Shown here: one piece after another, positions 18,264-29,136 of the stretch
Layout of the letters: the number at the start of each line of letters is the position of its first letter
Numbering within the stretch: the stretch's first letter is position 1
Origin: Micrococcales bacterium
GTDB lineage: Bacteria > Actinomycetota > Actinomycetes > Actinomycetales > Cellulomonadaceae
Direction of reading: 5' to 3'
Length of the DNA stretch: 64,000 nt
NCBI GenBank assembly: GCA_009785115.1
Contig: WQWY01000005.1
Location: forward strand, 1-64,000
Program-made: the position numbers and the translations under genes
Notes under the pieces: generated by a model
Seen by the model: the letters and a program-made list of their open reading frames with translations, nothing else
Database searches by the model: none
What the model was told of the DNA's origin: nothing

Positions 18264-19527
18264 GGGCTCTTCCTAGCACAGCGATGGAACGGCGCAGCGC
18301 GCCGGGACGTGCCGCCAGCGCGGCGGCGGTCTTCGGGTCTGACCGAGCGTAGGAGATCACCACGCCGAGGGCGGCCATCGTCATGACGAGCGCCGAGCCT
18401 CCCGCGGAGACCAGCGGCAGCGGCACGCCGATGACGGGCGCCAGCCGGATGACCACGCCGATGTTGATGAGCGCCTGGCCGATCACCCAGGCGAAGATCG
18501 CCCCGGTCGTGACCCGGGCCACCGGGTCGGGGTGATGACGGATCAGCCGCAGCATCGCGATCGCGAGCAGCGCGAACAGGCCCAGCACCAGCAGCGTCCC
18601 CGCCAGGCCGAGCTCCTCACCGAGGATCGCGAAGATGAAGTCGTTGTGCGCCTCCGGCAGGTAAGACCACTTCTCGCGGGACTGCCCCAGACCTCGCCCG
18701 AACCACCCACCGCTGGCCAGGGCCCACGTCCCGTGGTCGATCTGGTAGCACAGCCCGGCGGAGTCGGTGCACTCCCCCAGCCAGTTGGAGATCCGGTCCA
18801 TACGGTTCGAGTCGGGCTGAGCGAGGATCCACACGACGACCCCCAGGCCCGCCAGCGACGCCACCGAGCCGAACATCCACAGCGGCACGCCCGCGACGAA
18901 CAGGGCCCCAGCCACCAGCAGCGCGAATATCAGCACAGTGCCTAGGTCTTTGCCGGCCAGCACCGACGCGATCGCCACCCCGGCACCAGCGAGCCCGGGC
19001 ACCACGACGTGGCGCACCCGGCCCAGCAAGGGTTGTTTGCGCACCAGCACCACACCCAGCCACATCGCCAGCGCGAGCTTGAGCGCCTCCGCCGGCTGCG
19101 CGGAGAACCCGGGCAGGCAGACCCAGTTCTGGTTGCCGCCCGAGCCACACCCCAGACCGGGGACGAACACCATCATCTGGAAACCCAGCGCGGCGAACAT
19201 CGCACCCCAGGCAAGACGCCGCTGCCAGAGCCCGGTCAGCCGGGTGGCGATCAGCATCAGCACCAGACCGATCAGGGCGAACCTCGTCTGGGCCAAGAAC
19301 GCCGCATACGGGGACCGGCCTCGCACGATCGAGTCGACCGAGGACGACGAGAGCACCATGACCAGGCCGATCACCAGCAGCAGGGCGGTGGACCCGACGA
19401 GCAGGTAGTAGGTGGTCAGCGGTCCGGTCCATGCCTCCCGCAGGCGCTGGGCTGGTCCGGAGCGCGCCGACGACGAACGCCCGCTCTCGCTGTTCTTGGA
19501 CCGGGACCGCGACGCCGTGGCCGTCAC
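18256..19527 (-). CDS. ftsW: Septal peptidoglycan polymerase FtsW (SEDS family)
   Basis: FtsW is the glycosyltransferase that polymerises lipid II at the septum with its partner FtsI. The 423-residue protein has a Ser/Arg-rich cytoplasmic lead of about 35 residues and about ten membrane helices. The extracellular loop of SEDS proteins (GTWALASGGWFGRGLGQSRE) is recognisable, as is PEAHNDFIFAILGEELG. VLSSSSVDS appears after the first helix. The GTG start overlaps murD as GTGA. The 35-residue lead is low-complexity and may be less constrained. Confidence 0.95.
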   Translation of the reverse strand: MTATASRSRSKNSESGRSSSARSGPAQRLREAWTGPLTTYYLLVGSTALLLVIGLVMVLSSSSVDSIVRGRSPYAAFLAQTRFALIGLVLMLIATRLTGLWQRRLAWGAMFAALGFQMMVFVPGLGCGSGGNQNWVCLPGFSAQPAEALKLALAMWLGVVLVRKQPLLGRVRHVVVPGLAGAGVAIASVLAGKDLGTVLIFALLVAGALFVAGVPLWMFGSVASLAGLGVVVWILAQPDSNRMDRISNWLGECTDSAGLCYQIDHGTWALASGGWFGRGLGQSREKWSYLPEAHNDFIFAILGEELGLAGTLLVLGLFALLAIAMLRLIRHHPDPVARVTTGAIFAWVIGQALINIGVVIRLAPVIGVPLPLVSAGGSALVMTMAALGVVISYARSDPKTAAALAARPGALRRSIAVLGRARG

Positions 19528-20939
19528 GACGCGGGTGCCAGCGCGCGGGCGGCCTCGGCGAACCTGTCACCACGGTCGGCGTAGGACGCGAACTGGTCCA
19601 TCGACGCAGCGGCCGGCGCGAGCAGCACGACCACCGGGCCCGACCCCAGCGCGGGGTCGGTGGCCAGGCGGTAGGCCTGCTCGACGGCACGAGACATCAC
19701 CGTCCCAGTCTGGCTGTCGTCCACCTCGATCACCGGCACCTGCGGCGCGTGTCGAGCCAGCGCGTCCCGCCAGGGCTCCCGGTCGGTGCCGATCAGCACC
19801 ACCGCGCGCACCCGGTCGGCCCGCGCGGCGACGAGATCGTCGAAGGTCGCGCCCTTGGCCAGCCCGCCGGCGACCCAGACGACCGACCGGGGTGCGAACC
19901 CCCCCAGGGACGCCGCCGCCGCGTGGGCGTTGGTCGCCTTGGAGTCGTCCACGAACGACACGTCGCCCACCTGGGCCACCGTGGCGATCCGGTGCTCCCC
20001 CGGGGTGAACGCTACGAGGCCGGCGCGGACGTGCTCGGGCGCCACCCCGTGCGCCCGGGCCAGCGCTGCGGCAGCCAGGGCGTCGGCGACGACGTGCGGG
20101 GCAGGGACGCCTTCTGGCCCAGCTGCGGCGACCAGGTCTGTGACCTGTGCCAGCTCGACGGGGCTGACCACGACCTCGGGATCGAACGCCCGGTCGACCA
20201 ACGTGCCATCGACCACCCCGAGCTGACCGAGGCCCGGCGGACCGAGGGTGAACCCAACCCCCCCGTCGTAGTGACACGGCCCGGCGCTCTGGCCGACCAG
20301 GCTCGCGGTGGTCGGATCGTCAGCGTTGTAGACGGCGGTCTGCGCCCGCCGCCAGATCCGGGCCTTGTCGGCAGCGTAGGCCTCCAGCGAACCGTGCCAG
20401 TCCAGGTGGTCGGCGGCGATGTTGAGCACCGCACCGGCCTGGACAGCCATCGAGGTGGTGAAGTGCAGCTGGAAGCTCGACAGCTCCACGGCGAGCACGT
20501 CCAGAGACGGGTCGCGCACCACCTCGACCACGGGGGTCCCGACGTTGCCGACCTCGGCGACGTTCTTCCCGGCGGCGGCGAGGATCGAGGCGAGCATCCC
20601 CACGGTCGTGGTCTTGCCGTTGGTGCCGGTGACCGCCAGCCACGGGGCCGGGCCGGCACCGTGGCGGTCCGACCGCAGCCACCAGGCGAGCTCGACCTCC
20701 GAGACCACCGGCACCCCCGCCGCCGTCGCGGCCGCCAGCACAGGGTGGTCAGGGCGCAACCCTGGCGAGGTGACCACCAGCCCGACCGGCCGCACCTGGT
20801 CCGGGCGCTGCCAGTCGGCGTCCTCGGCGGTGTCGTCGTAGGTGGTCACCCGCGCACCGACCTCGGTGAGCACGGCGGCTGCCGCACGGCCGGACCGGCC
20901 GAGCCCGGCGACCAGCACCTGAGCGCCAGCCAGCCTCAC
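19524..20939 (-). CDS. murD: UDP-MurNAc-L-alanine:D-glutamate ligase
   Basis: MurD adds D-Glu to the muropeptide in the cytoplasm. The Mur-ligase ATP loop TGTNGKTTT is present near residue 115. The N-terminal nucleotide-binding fold reads [13 protein letters not shown], and [20 protein letters not shown] covers the C-terminal DDSKATN motif. I prefer the GTG at 20939, because its GTGA overlaps the mraY stop as at the neighbouring junctions. A GTG at 20954 (five codons longer) is the alternative. The product has about 471 residues. Confidence 0.93.
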   Translation of the reverse strand: MRLAGAQVLVAGLGRSGRAAAAVLTEVGARVTTYDDTAEDADWQRPDQVRPVGLVVTSPGLRPDHPVLAAATAAGVPVVSEVELAWWLRSDRHGAGPAPWLAVTGTNGKTTTVGMLASILAAAGKNVAEVGNVGTPVVEVVRDPSLDVLAVELSSFQLHFTTSMAVQAGAVLNIAADHLDWHGSLEAYAADKARIWRRAQTAVYNADDPTTASLVGQSAGPCHYDGGVGFTLGPPGLGQLGVVDGTLVDRAFDPEVVVSPVELAQVTDLVAAAGPEGVPAPHVVADALAAAALARAHGVAPEHVRAGLVAFTPGEHRIATVAQVGDVSFVDDSKATNAHAAAASLGGFAPRSVVWVAGGLAKGATFDDLVAARADRVRAVVLIGTDREPWRDALARHAPQVPVIEVDDSQTGTVMSRAVEQAYRLATDPALGSGPVVVLLAPAAASMDQFASYADRGDRFAEAARALAPAS

Positions 20940-22021
20940 CAGCCAGTCACCCACTCGCCGTAGAACACCCCGATCCCGGCGGCGACGAAGAGCCCGGCGA
21001 TGATCCAGAACCTGACCACGATGGTGACCTCACCCCAGCCGGACAGCTCGAAGTGATGGTGCAGCGGCGCCATCTTGAACACCCTGCGCCGCGTCGCCTT
21101 GAACCAACCGATCTGGATGACGTCGGAGAGCACGATGAGCACGAACAGCCCGCCGATGATCGCGGCCAGGATCTCCGTCCGGCTCAGGATCGACAGCGCG
21201 GCGAGCGCCCCGCCGAGAGCGAGCGAACCGGTGTCGCCCATGAAGATCTTCGCCGGGCTGGTGTTCCACCACAAGAAGCCGAAGAGGGCACCGGTGATGG
21301 CGATGGCGACCATCGCCAGGGCCATCGGGTCTCGCGTCTCGTAGCAGCGTGGCCCAGCCGTGGCGACCGCCTGGCAGGTCTGGTTGTTCTGCCACACCCC
21401 GACCAGCACGTAGGCCCCGAAGACGATGAGCGACGCACCGGTGGCCAGGCCGTCGAGACCGTCGGTGAGGTTCACCGCGTTCGACCAGGCGGCGATGAGG
21501 AAGTTCGCCCAGATCACGAACAGCAGCAGGCCGATACCGGCACCGAGGAAGGCCAGGTCGAGGGAGGTGTCTCGGATGAACGAGATCTGCGTCGAGGCGG
21601 GGGTCCGGTGGCGCTCGTTCGGGAACTGCAGCGCGAGCACCGCGAAGGTGATCCCTACCAGGCCCTGACCGAAGATCTTCGCCCACGGTGACAGGCCCAG
21701 GCTGCGCTGCCGGGAGATCTTGATGTAGTCGTCCAAGAAGCCGACCAGCCCCAGGCCGACCATGAGGAAGAGTGCCAGCAGCCCCGAGGCGGTCGGTGCC
21801 GTCCCGGTGACCAGCAGGCCGACCGTCCAGCCGATGAGGGTCGCACCGATGATGACGACCCCGCCCATGGTGGGCGTGCCGCGCTTGGTGTGGTGGGACG
21901 TGGGGCCGTCCTGGCGGATGAACTGGCCGTACTGCTTGCGCACGAGAAGGCGGATGAACAGCGGGGTGCCGAGCAACGAGACCAGCATCGACACCGCACC
22001 CGCGATCAGGAGTGCTCTCAC
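20936..22021 (-). CDS. mraY: Phospho-MurNAc-pentapeptide transferase MraY
   Basis: MraY attaches the muropeptide to undecaprenyl phosphate to make lipid I. The 361-residue membrane protein has about ten helices and the family sequences [33 protein letters not shown] and [11 protein letters not shown]. These contain the catalytic aspartates, and [15 protein letters not shown] near the C-terminus holds the HHH motif. The GTG start overlaps murF by four bases. Everything expected is present. Confidence 0.97.
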   Translation of the reverse strand: MRALLIAGAVSMLVSLLGTPLFIRLLVRKQYGQFIRQDGPTSHHTKRGTPTMGGVVIIGATLIGWTVGLLVTGTAPTASGLLALFLMVGLGLVGFLDDYIKISRQRSLGLSPWAKIFGQGLVGITFAVLALQFPNERHRTPASTQISFIRDTSLDLAFLGAGIGLLLFVIWANFLIAAWSNAVNLTDGLDGLATGASLIVFGAYVLVGVWQNNQTCQAVATAGPRCYETRDPMALAMVAIAITGALFGFLWWNTSPAKIFMGDTGSLALGGALAALSILSRTEILAAIIGGLFVLIVLSDVIQIGWFKATRRRVFKMAPLHHHFELSGWGEVTIVVRFWIIAGLFVAAGIGVFYGEWVTGW

Positions 22022-23478
22022 GTCACGTCACCGACCAGCAGATCACCCAGCCGCCACAGCCCAGCACCGTAGGACGACTTCACCAGGACGACGTCCCCCG
22101 CCCGCAGCTCGCCGCGCAGGAACTCCCAGGCGGCGTCCACGTCGTCGGCCATGACGACCTCGTCGCCCCACGACCCCTCGTGCGCGGCACCGGTGGCGAT
22201 CGCTCGAGCACCAGCGCCGACCACCACGGTCAGGCCGATGTCGAGGCGCACCACGAGCCGGCCGATCGCGTCGTGCTCGGTCAGCGCGGCGTCCCCCAGC
22301 TCCAGCATCTCGCCGAGCACGGCCACCGAGCGCCTGTCTGGACGTGAGAGCACCGCCAGCGCCTTGAGGGCCGCACGCATCGAGTCGGGGTTCGCGTTGT
22401 AGGAGTCGTCCACGACGGTCACCCCGTCAGGACGGTCCACGACGTGCATCCGGTGCGGAGACAACGCGTCGGCCACGCTCAGCGCTCGGGCCACCTCGTC
22501 CAGGTCCAGACCGAGCAGCAGAGCGACCGTCGCGGTCGCGAGCGCGTTGTTCACGTGGTGCTCCCCGACCAGCCGCAGCCGCACCGGCGCGGAGCCGCTG
22601 GCACGCCCGGGAAGATCCGCGACCAGCGTGAAGGAAGCCCGACCCTGGTCCAGGCGCAGGTCTTCGGCCCGCACGCTCGCCTGCTCGGAGAACCCGAACA
22701 TGACGACCTCGCCGGGGGCGAGCCTCGCCATGGCGGCCACGCGCGGGTCGTCGGCGTTGAGCACCGCGACCCCACCGGGCGCGAGGCCGGTGACGAGCTC
22801 GGACTTGGCACGGGCCACGTCGTCGAGCCCACCGCCGAAACCACCCAGGTGAGCGTGGCCGACAGCGAGGACCACCGCGACGTCCGGCGGGGCGATCTGG
22901 GTCAGGTAGTCCAGGTCGCCCTGGGCGCTCGCGCCCATCTCCAGCACGAGGAAGCGGGTCTGCGCGTCGGCCTGGAGCACCGTCAGCGGCAGCCCGATCT
23001 CGTTGTTGAACGAGCGGACGGGCGCGACCGTGGGCCCGGCGGCGCCCAGCACCTGGGCGAGCAGGTCTTTGGTGGTGGTCTTGCCGACCGACCCGGTGAC
23101 ACCCACCACGCGGGGCTCGGGCACACGGGGCCGAGCCCCGCCCGGTGCGCTGCTGGCCTCACGCAGGCTCGCGAGCGCGACCCTGGCCAGCGCGCCGAGC
23201 GCCACGGTCGCGTCGGCCACCACCACGCACGGCAGGGCCGCACCGTCTGGCCCGACGGCCTCACGCTCGGCGAGCACCGCCACGGCACCGGCCGCCACGG
23301 CGGTCGCCGCGAAGTCGAGGCCGTCGACCTTCTCGCCCGGGAGCGCGACGAACAAGGACCCCGGCTCTACCTGCCGCGAGTCTGTCACCACCGGGCCGGA
23401 GATGACGGCGGTGCCAGGTACTGCCACCACCCGCCCACCGGTAGCGGTCGCGACCTCAGCGATCGTCAGCGCGTTCAC
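22018..23478 (-). CDS. murF: UDP-MurNAc-tripeptide:D-Ala-D-Ala ligase
   Basis: MurF adds D-Ala-D-Ala to complete the pentapeptide. The ATP loop [14 protein letters not shown] and the [11 protein letters not shown] motif of MurF (near residue 365) are present. So is the N-terminal substrate-binding region with [16 protein letters not shown]. At 486 residues it is of normal size. The GTG start overlaps the murE stop (GTGA) and its own stop overlaps mraY, so it sits inside a chain of translationally coupled genes. Confidence 0.96.
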   Translation of the reverse strand: MNALTIAEVATATGGRVVAVPGTAVISGPVVTDSRQVEPGSLFVALPGEKVDGLDFAATAVAAGAVAVLAEREAVGPDGAALPCVVVADATVALGALARVALASLREASSAPGGARPRVPEPRVVGVTGSVGKTTTKDLLAQVLGAAGPTVAPVRSFNNEIGLPLTVLQADAQTRFLVLEMGASAQGDLDYLTQIAPPDVAVVLAVGHAHLGGFGGGLDDVARAKSELVTGLAPGGVAVLNADDPRVAAMARLAPGEVVMFGFSEQASVRAEDLRLDQGRASFTLVADLPGRASGSAPVRLRLVGEHHVNNALATATVALLLGLDLDEVARALSVADALSPHRMHVVDRPDGVTVVDDSYNANPDSMRAALKALAVLSRPDRRSVAVLGEMLELGDAALTEHDAIGRLVVRLDIGLTVVVGAGARAIATGAAHEGSWGDEVVMADDVDAAWEFLRGELRAGDVVLVKSSYGAGLWRLGDLLVGDVT

Positions 23479-25046
23479 GCCCCCGAGCCTGCCAGATGCT
23501 CGGCGAGCACCGCACGGAACACGTCACGGTCGTTATAGCGATGAAACACCCCGGCGATCTCCTGCGTCGGCTCGTGGCCCTTCCCCGTCACGATCACCGT
23601 GTCTCCCTCTCTGGCGACGGCCACCGCCTGCCGGATCGCGTCTGCCCTGTTGGTGGCCACCTCGTGCACGGTCGCCTTCGAGACCGCTGTGGCCCCGGAG
23701 AGGATAGCCCGTCGGATCAGCGCCGGATCTTCCGAGCGGGGGTTCTCGTCGGTGACGAACACCTCGTCGGCCAGGCGCGCGGCGATCTCCCCCATGATCG
23801 GGCGCTTGCCACGGTCGCGGTCACCGTCGGAACCGAGCACGACGATCAGCCGACCGGGGGTGATCGGGCGCACGGCCGCGAGCGCCAGCTCCAGGGCGTC
23901 AGGGGTGTGCGCGTAGTCCACCAGGCCCAGCGGCAGGCCTTGTCCACGCTCGATCACGCGTTCCATCCGGCCCGGGACGGCGTGCGCGGCACCGATCGCC
24001 TCGATCGCGGTGGCCAGCGGCACGCCCGCCGCCGTGGCCAGGACGATCGCGGTCGCGGCGTTGGACACGTTGACCAGACCCGGCAGGGGTGAGAACGCCT
24101 CGTGACACGTACCGTCCGGGTCGCGCAGCACGAACCGAGAGCCCACACCGTCCAGGCCGACGTCAGCCTCGGTCACCGTCCAGTCGGCACCCTGGTTGCC
24201 GTCGAGGCGGGTGCTCACCGTCTCGACCGGGATCGGGGACTCCCTGGCCAGACGTCGGCCCCAGGCGTCGTCGACCACGACGACACCCTTGACGGCCTGC
24301 TCGGGCTCGAACAGCCGTGCCTTGTCCAGGAAGTACCCCTCCATGCTGTGGTGGAAGTCCAGGTGGTCGCGCTGCAGGTTGGTGAACCCGACGACGTCGA
24401 AGCGCAGGCCACGCACCCGCCCCAGCGCCAGCGCGTGCGAGGACACCTCGGTGACCATGCTGGCCGCACCGCGCTCGACCGCCAGCGCTGCCAGCCCGTG
24501 CAGCACCGGGGCCTCCACGGTGGTCCGGGGGCTCTCGATCGCCTCGTCACCCAGGCGCAGCTCGACGGTGCCCAGCAGCGCGGTGGTCGGGTGCACCGCC
24601 CGCAGGGCGGCGTCGACGAGGTAGGCCGTCGTGGTCTTGCCGTTGGTCCCCGTCACCCCGACGGTGACGAGCTCACCCGACGGGTTCCCGTACACCCAGT
24701 CGGCGACCGGGCCGGCCATGTCCCGGGGGCGGGCCGTCGTCAGGACCGTCAGCCCGTCCGCCGCGGGGTCCGCGGCGATCAGGTTCGCACCCGTGGCGTC
24801 GGTGAGCACCGCGACCGCCCCGGCCCGCGCCGCCTGACCGGCGAACCGGGCACCGTGGTGGTGGGCGCCGGGCACCGCGACGAACAGGTCGCCAGGCTCG
24901 ACGGCACTGGACCCCATGGCCACACCGTGGATCTCGACCTCGCGCCCTGAGGCGTGCACCACGTCTCGGGCGAAACGCGCCACCAGGTCTTCGAGCGAGC
25001 GAGCCGGCGGGTGCTGGGGACGCAGCAGACCCCTGGGGGACACCAT
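23475..25046 (-). CDS. murE: UDP-MurNAc-L-Ala-D-Glu:diamino-acid ligase MurE
   Basis: MurE adds the third residue of the stem peptide (meso-DAP, L-Lys or L-Orn by lineage). The ATP loop [14 protein letters not shown] and the N-terminal SSAVEPGDLFVAVPG are clear. The specificity region reads TDENPRSEDP, an ENPR variant of the DNPR motif of DAP-adding enzymes, so the residue added cannot be decided here. It is 523 residues from the ATG at 25046 (a GTG follows immediately). It is separated from ftsI by 27 bases, the one clear break in the coupled run from rsmH to ftsQ. Confidence 0.94.
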   Translation of the reverse strand: MVSPRGLLRPQHPPARSLEDLVARFARDVVHASGREVEIHGVAMGSSAVEPGDLFVAVPGAHHHGARFAGQAARAGAVAVLTDATGANLIAADPAADGLTVLTTARPRDMAGPVADWVYGNPSGELVTVGVTGTNGKTTTAYLVDAALRAVHPTTALLGTVELRLGDEAIESPRTTVEAPVLHGLAALAVERGAASMVTEVSSHALALGRVRGLRFDVVGFTNLQRDHLDFHHSMEGYFLDKARLFEPEQAVKGVVVVDDAWGRRLARESPIPVETVSTRLDGNQGADWTVTEADVGLDGVGSRFVLRDPDGTCHEAFSPLPGLVNVSNAATAIVLATAAGVPLATAIEAIGAAHAVPGRMERVIERGQGLPLGLVDYAHTPDALELALAAVRPITPGRLIVVLGSDGDRDRGKRPIMGEIAARLADEVFVTDENPRSEDPALIRRAILSGATAVSKATVHEVATNRADAIRQAVAVAREGDTVIVTGKGHEPTQEIAGVFHRYNDRDVFRAVLAEHLAGSGA

Positions 25047-25073
25047 GCTGTCGAGGTTACCGTGCGAGACGCT

Positions 25074-27092
25074 TCACCAGCTGGTCGGGAACAGCGTCGC
25101 TGGTACGCCTGAGGGAACGGCGTGCAGCGCGGTCAGGGAGTAAGCGGTCACGTCGGAGAAGACCGGGGCGGCGACCACGCCTCCGTAGATGGACGTCTTC
25201 GGGTTGTGCAGGACCACCGCGACGATCACCTGCGGGTCGTCGGCCGGGGCGAACCCGATGAACGAGGCGCTGACCCCGCCGGTGGCCAGGTCTTGCGACG
25301 TCCCCGTCTTGCCGGCGATGCGGTAGCCAGGCACCGCGGCCGCCCCCCCGGTGCCGTCGTCGATCACCGACTCCAGCATGGTGCGCACCTGGTTGGCGGT
25401 CTGCTCCGAGACCACCTGGAAGGACTCGGGCCGTGGGGTCGGGGTCCAGGTGCCGTCCGGCTCGATCCAGCCGGCGATGATGCGTGGGGGGACGCGCACA
25501 CCGCCGTTGGCGATGGTGGCGTACACGCTGGCGGCCTGCACGGCGGTACCCGCCAGCCCCTGGCCGAACAGCACGTTGTACCTGGTCCGGCCGTCCCACC
25601 TCGCCACGTCGTGGAGGATGCCGGCGGACTCCCCCGGCATCTCGATGCCGGTCTTGCTGCCGAAGCCGAACCTGCGCAGGTACTCGTACTGGGTCTGCGC
25701 GGACATCCGCTGCCCGACCTGGACCGTCCCGGTGTTCGAGGACGTGGCGAGGATGCCGGTGGTGGTGAGCCGCAGGACGTCGTGAGGGTGCGCGTCCTTG
25801 AAGACCTGCGAGCCGATCGTCAGGGTGTCAGCGACCTGGAACTGGGTGGTCGGGGTCACCACGCCGGTCTCGAGCGCGGCAGCCATGGTGACCACCTTGC
25901 CGGTCGAGCCCGGCTCGAAGACGTCGGAGACGGCGCTGGACAGCGCACCAGCGGCACCGGCTCCCGGCGCGTTCGGGTCCACCGTGTCGTCGTCGGCCAG
26001 GGCGAGGATCTCGCCGGTGCGGCTCATGACGACGATCTGCCCGCCGCTGGCCCCCGAGGCCTCCACCGCCTGGGCGATCGCGTCCTCCGCCTTCCACTGG
26101 ATGTCGGCGCGGATGGTGAGCCGGACGGACCGCCCGTCGACGGCTCTCTCCCCCGAGCGGTAGCCGCCGGGGATGGCCTGCCCGGTGCCGCCGCGCTCGT
26201 AGACCTCCGTGCCCGGCGTGCCGGTGAGCTCGGCGTTCAACGACGACTCCAGGCCCTGGAGGCCGACGCCCCGAGAGTTGGTGAACCCGATGATGTCCCC
26301 GGCCAGCGAACCGTTCGGGTACACCCGCGCCGAGACCTGCTCGACGTTGACGCCGCTGAGGCGCATCTGGGCGATCTGCCGGGCGATCCTCGGCTCCACG
26401 CCCTTGGCGATGTACTTGTACTGGCGGGTGCCGACCAGCGCGCCGCCGAGCTCGGCCACGTCGAGGTCGAGCAGCGGGGCGAGCAGCTCGGCGACACCTG
26501 CCGCGCCCGGGGGCACCCCGTCGGCCTCGGAACCCTTGTACGCCGGGATCAGCAGCTGGTTGACGGAGATGTCGTACTGCGGTACCGAGCTCGCCAGCAC
26601 CACCCCGGTCGCGTCGGTGATCTGACCTCGAGCACCCAGCACGGTGATCGACGAGATGCGAGCGGCCTGGGCCTCCTCGGCGAGCGCCGGACCGGCGACG
26701 ACCTGCACACGGACAAGCTGTCCGACGAAGACCATGAGCGTGACCAGCAGGATCGTCGCCATGAACGCCACCCGACGCCGGCTTCCGACCTCGACCACCG
26801 AACCCGGGCTGACGGCCGCACCACGACGCGGGGCACGGCCCGCCGCAGCGGCCGGGCGCGCCGTGGTCGAGCGACGGACCGTGCTAGGACGGCGCTCCGA
26901 GCTGGCCGCGCGCCCCGCCTGGGAGCCGGCGCCGCGCCGAGGCTGGACGGTCGAGCGAGACTGAGCCGTCGAACGAGGCTGGGCTGTCGAACGAGCCTGT
27001 GCCGTCGGACGGGCTGACGGTTGACGCTCACCACGCCCAGAACCCCGACGAGGAGCGCCGGCGCCGGGGCGCCGGCCCGTCGTGGCGCTCAC
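25074..27092 (-). CDS. ftsI: Septal transpeptidase FtsI (class B PBP)
   Basis: FtsI cross-links septal peptidoglycan together with FtsW. The 672-residue protein has a long, Arg/Ser/Ala-rich cytoplasmic region (1-105) containing four near-identical hexapeptides (RPTAQA, RSTAQP, RSTAQS, RSTVQP at about 29-52). One membrane helix follows (about 108-127), then the PBP dimer domain and the transpeptidase. Active-site motifs are PGSTGK (SxxK, near 392), SSN (near 452) and KTGTSQ (near 596). The start is GTG at 27092, overlapping ftsL as GTGA; upstream in-frame codons belong to the shadow of ftsL and rsmH and are excluded. The repeat is probably disordered. Confidence 0.95.
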   Translation of the reverse strand: MSATTGRRPGAGAPRRGSGRGERQPSARPTAQARSTAQPRSTAQSRSTVQPRRGAGSQAGRAASSERRPSTVRRSTTARPAAAAGRAPRRGAAVSPGSVVEVGSRRRVAFMATILLVTLMVFVGQLVRVQVVAGPALAEEAQAARISSITVLGARGQITDATGVVLASSVPQYDISVNQLLIPAYKGSEADGVPPGAAGVAELLAPLLDLDVAELGGALVGTRQYKYIAKGVEPRIARQIAQMRLSGVNVEQVSARVYPNGSLAGDIIGFTNSRGVGLQGLESSLNAELTGTPGTEVYERGGTGQAIPGGYRSGERAVDGRSVRLTIRADIQWKAEDAIAQAVEASGASGGQIVVMSRTGEILALADDDTVDPNAPGAGAAGALSSAVSDVFEPGSTGKVVTMAAALETGVVTPTTQFQVADTLTIGSQVFKDAHPHDVLRLTTTGILATSSNTGTVQVGQRMSAQTQYEYLRRFGFGSKTGIEMPGESAGILHDVARWDGRTRYNVLFGQGLAGTAVQAASVYATIANGGVRVPPRIIAGWIEPDGTWTPTPRPESFQVVSEQTANQVRTMLESVIDDGTGGAAAVPGYRIAGKTGTSQDLATGGVSASFIGFAPADDPQVIVAVVLHNPKTSIYGGVVAAPVFSDVTAYSLTALHAVPSGVPATLFPTSW

Positions 27093-27493
27093 GGGCCCGC
27101 CGGCGCCGAGGTGCCGGCCACGGTCTGGTCGGACAGCCGGATCCACCCGGTGCCGGTCGCCGGCAGCATGCCGAGCTCGCGGGCTCTTGCGGCCAGCTCG
27201 TCTGGGGACGACACCTGGTCGAGCCGCGCCTGGAGCTCCTTGTTGTCCTGGTTCAGACGCGCCAGCTGACGTTGGGCGTCGGTGGTCTCGAAGGCCGCCT
27301 GGGCCATGGAGGTGTTCAGCAGCAGAGCCGTGAGAAGAGCACCGATCAGCATGCCCATGCAGACCAGCACGAACGGCACCCTGGTGCGGACCTGCTCCGG
27401 GGGGCTGACCAGGCGCAGCCGTGGCACCTGGCGTGGGGCCCGTGGTGCCGCTGCTGGGCGCGGGGCCTTCTGCGCTGCTGCCGAGGCGCTCAT
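27089..27493 (-). CDS. ftsL: FtsL-like division protein
   Basis: This is a 134-residue bitopic protein: a basic, Ala/Pro-rich cytoplasmic tail (1-38), one membrane helix (about 39-62, [21 protein letters not shown]), and a short extracellular coiled coil ([20 protein letters not shown]). FtsL forms a complex with FtsB and FtsQ that activates FtsW-FtsI. Its sequence is poorly conserved, so identity rests on topology and on the position between rsmH and ftsI. It overlaps both neighbours by four bases. Confidence 0.85.
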   Translation of the reverse strand: MSASAAAQKAPRPAAAPRAPRQVPRLRLVSPPEQVRTRVPFVLVCMGMLIGALLTALLLNTSMAQAAFETTDAQRQLARLNQDNKELQARLDQVSSPDELAARARELGMLPATGTGWIRLSDQTVAGTSAPAGP

Positions 27494-28473
27494 GCCGCAC
27501 CTGCCGGGCGGAGTCGAGCCGGTGTCGGGCGGGTGCGCTCGGCGGCCCGCAGGCGCACCGACGCGGACCGGGGGTTCCGAGCGACCTCGGTCTCGTCGGC
27601 GAGCTCGGCCCCTCGCGTGATGAGGCGCAGATAGGGAGCCGCGTCGGCGGGCTCGACCGGCAGCCCGCGCGGTGCGCTGCTCGTCGCACCGGCGGCGAAG
27701 GTTCGCTTGACCAGGCGGTCTTCCAGGGACTGGTAGGACTCCACGACGATCCTGCCGCCGACCGCGAGCTGCTCGACGGCCTGAGGGAGCGCCCGTGCCA
27801 GCACGCTCAGCTCACCGTTGACCTCGATGCGCAACGCCTGGAAGGTCCGCTTGGCGGGGTGCCCACCGGTGGCACGGGCCGCGGCGGGGATCGCGGCACG
27901 CACCAGATCGACCAGCTGGGAGGTGCGCGTCAGCGGCGACCGCGCCCGGCTGGCGACGATCTGAGCGGCGATCCGGCGGGCGAACCGCTCCTCGCCGTAC
28001 TCCTTCAGCACCCGGGCCAGCGCGGTCTCGTCGTAGGTGGCGAGCACCTCGGCGGCGGTGATCCCGTCGGTCGGGTCCATCCGCATGTCCAGCGGGGCGT
28101 CATGGGCGTAGGAGAACCCCCGCTCGGTCTCGTCGAGCTGCAACGAGGAGACACCCAGGTCCATGAGCACCCCGTGCACCGGGGTGGTGCCGAGGTCGGC
28201 CAGCACGGTGGCGATCTCGTCGTAGACCGCGCGCACCGCCGTGAAGCGGTCGCCGTAGCCGGACAGCCGCCCGGTGGCCAGCTCGATGGCCTGCGGGTCG
28301 CGGTCGATGCCGATGACCCGCACGGTCTCGAACCTGCGCAGAGCCCCCTCGGCGTGGCCTCCCATGCCGAGCGTCGCGTCCACGAGGACGGCACCCTCGT
28401 GCTGCAACGCCGGGGCCAGCAGGTCCAGGCAGCGGTCGAGCAGCACCGGGGTGTGACGGTCTGCGGTGTCCAC
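27490..28473 (-). CDS. rsmH: 16S rRNA m4C1402 methyltransferase RsmH
   Basis: RsmH (MraW) methylates N4 of C1402 in 16S rRNA using SAM. The N-terminus [13 protein letters not shown] and the SAM loop [13 protein letters not shown] are typical. [20 protein letters not shown] supplies the motif around the substrate site. The length of 327 residues is normal. It lies after mraZ with a 156-base gap and overlaps ftsL by four bases (ATGA). Confidence 0.95.
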   Translation of the reverse strand: MDTADRHTPVLLDRCLDLLAPALQHEGAVLVDATLGMGGHAEGALRRFETVRVIGIDRDPQAIELATGRLSGYGDRFTAVRAVYDEIATVLADLGTTPVHGVLMDLGVSSLQLDETERGFSYAHDAPLDMRMDPTDGITAAEVLATYDETALARVLKEYGEERFARRIAAQIVASRARSPLTRTSQLVDLVRAAIPAAARATGGHPAKRTFQALRIEVNGELSVLARALPQAVEQLAVGGRIVVESYQSLEDRLVKRTFAAGATSSAPRGLPVEPADAAPYLRLITRGAELADETEVARNPRSASVRLRAAERTRPTPARLRPAGAA

Positions 28474-28629
28474 GGTGCTCCTCTCCTCGTGCGACGTCGG
28501 TGGTGTCTGTCTCGTGTGTCGGGGGTGTCCGTCCGTCCAGATCCCCCTCCGGCCCCCTGGCGCCGGGGAAGTGCGTCAGGGCAGCGGGGGGAGGTCTCGA
28601 CGGACGGGCTGGTGCTGGAGACCGGGCGT

Positions 28630-29097
28630 TCAGAACGACCCGTTCGGGAAGACCTCCTCGGCGGTGTCGGCGTAGCCCGGCTCCTGGTCGGCCAGGTAGG
28701 CCTCCCAGGTGGCCAGGTCCCAGATCTCGATGCGGGAACCCGCACCGATCACGGCGACGTCCCTGTCCAGCCCGGCATAGCCGCGCAGCATGGCCGGGAT
28801 GGAGACCCGGCCCTGCTTGTCGGGCATCTCGTCGCTCGCGCCGGACAGGAACACGCGCAGGTAGTCGCGGGACTGCTTGTGCGTGACCGGGGCCTGGCGC
28901 AGCTGGTCGTGCATGCGACGGAACTCGTCGAACGACATGACGAAGAGACAGTGCTCCTGGCCCTTGGTCATCACCAGACCGCCAGCCAGGGCGGCACGGA
29001 ACTTCGCGGGCAGGATCAACCGCCCCTTGTCGTCCAGCTTCGGGGTGTACGTGCCCAGGAAGGGCAGCGCCGAGGCGAAGACCGATGCGGACTCCAC
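28630..29097 (-). CDS. mraZ: MraZ transcriptional regulator
   Basis: MraZ is an AbrB-like ring-forming DNA-binding protein that represses its own dcw operon. Two copies of the fold are seen: [20 protein letters not shown] (about 13-32) and [16 protein letters not shown] (about 93-108). Actinobacterial MraZ often starts just before FLGTYTP. Here the GTG at 29097 adds about ten residues, but GGAGGGAGGT stands at ideal spacing before it and supports that start. The product has 155 residues. Phased GTGGAG boxes lie 40-65 bases upstream. Confidence 0.93.
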   Translation of the reverse strand: MESASVFASALPFLGTYTPKLDDKGRLILPAKFRAALAGGLVMTKGQEHCLFVMSFDEFRRMHDQLRQAPVTHKQSRDYLRVFLSGASDEMPDKQGRVSIPAMLRGYAGLDRDVAVIGAGSRIEIWDLATWEAYLADQEPGYADTAEEVFPNGSF

Positions 29098-29136
29098 GAC
29101 GACACCTCCCTCCGGTCACCAGCTCACACCATCACC

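Noticed and set aside
27093..27689. N-terminal extension of ftsI by 199 codons
   Set aside because: The extension reads through ftsL and into rsmH in another frame, with low-complexity sequence. The GTG at 27092 with GTGA overlap fits the cluster pattern.
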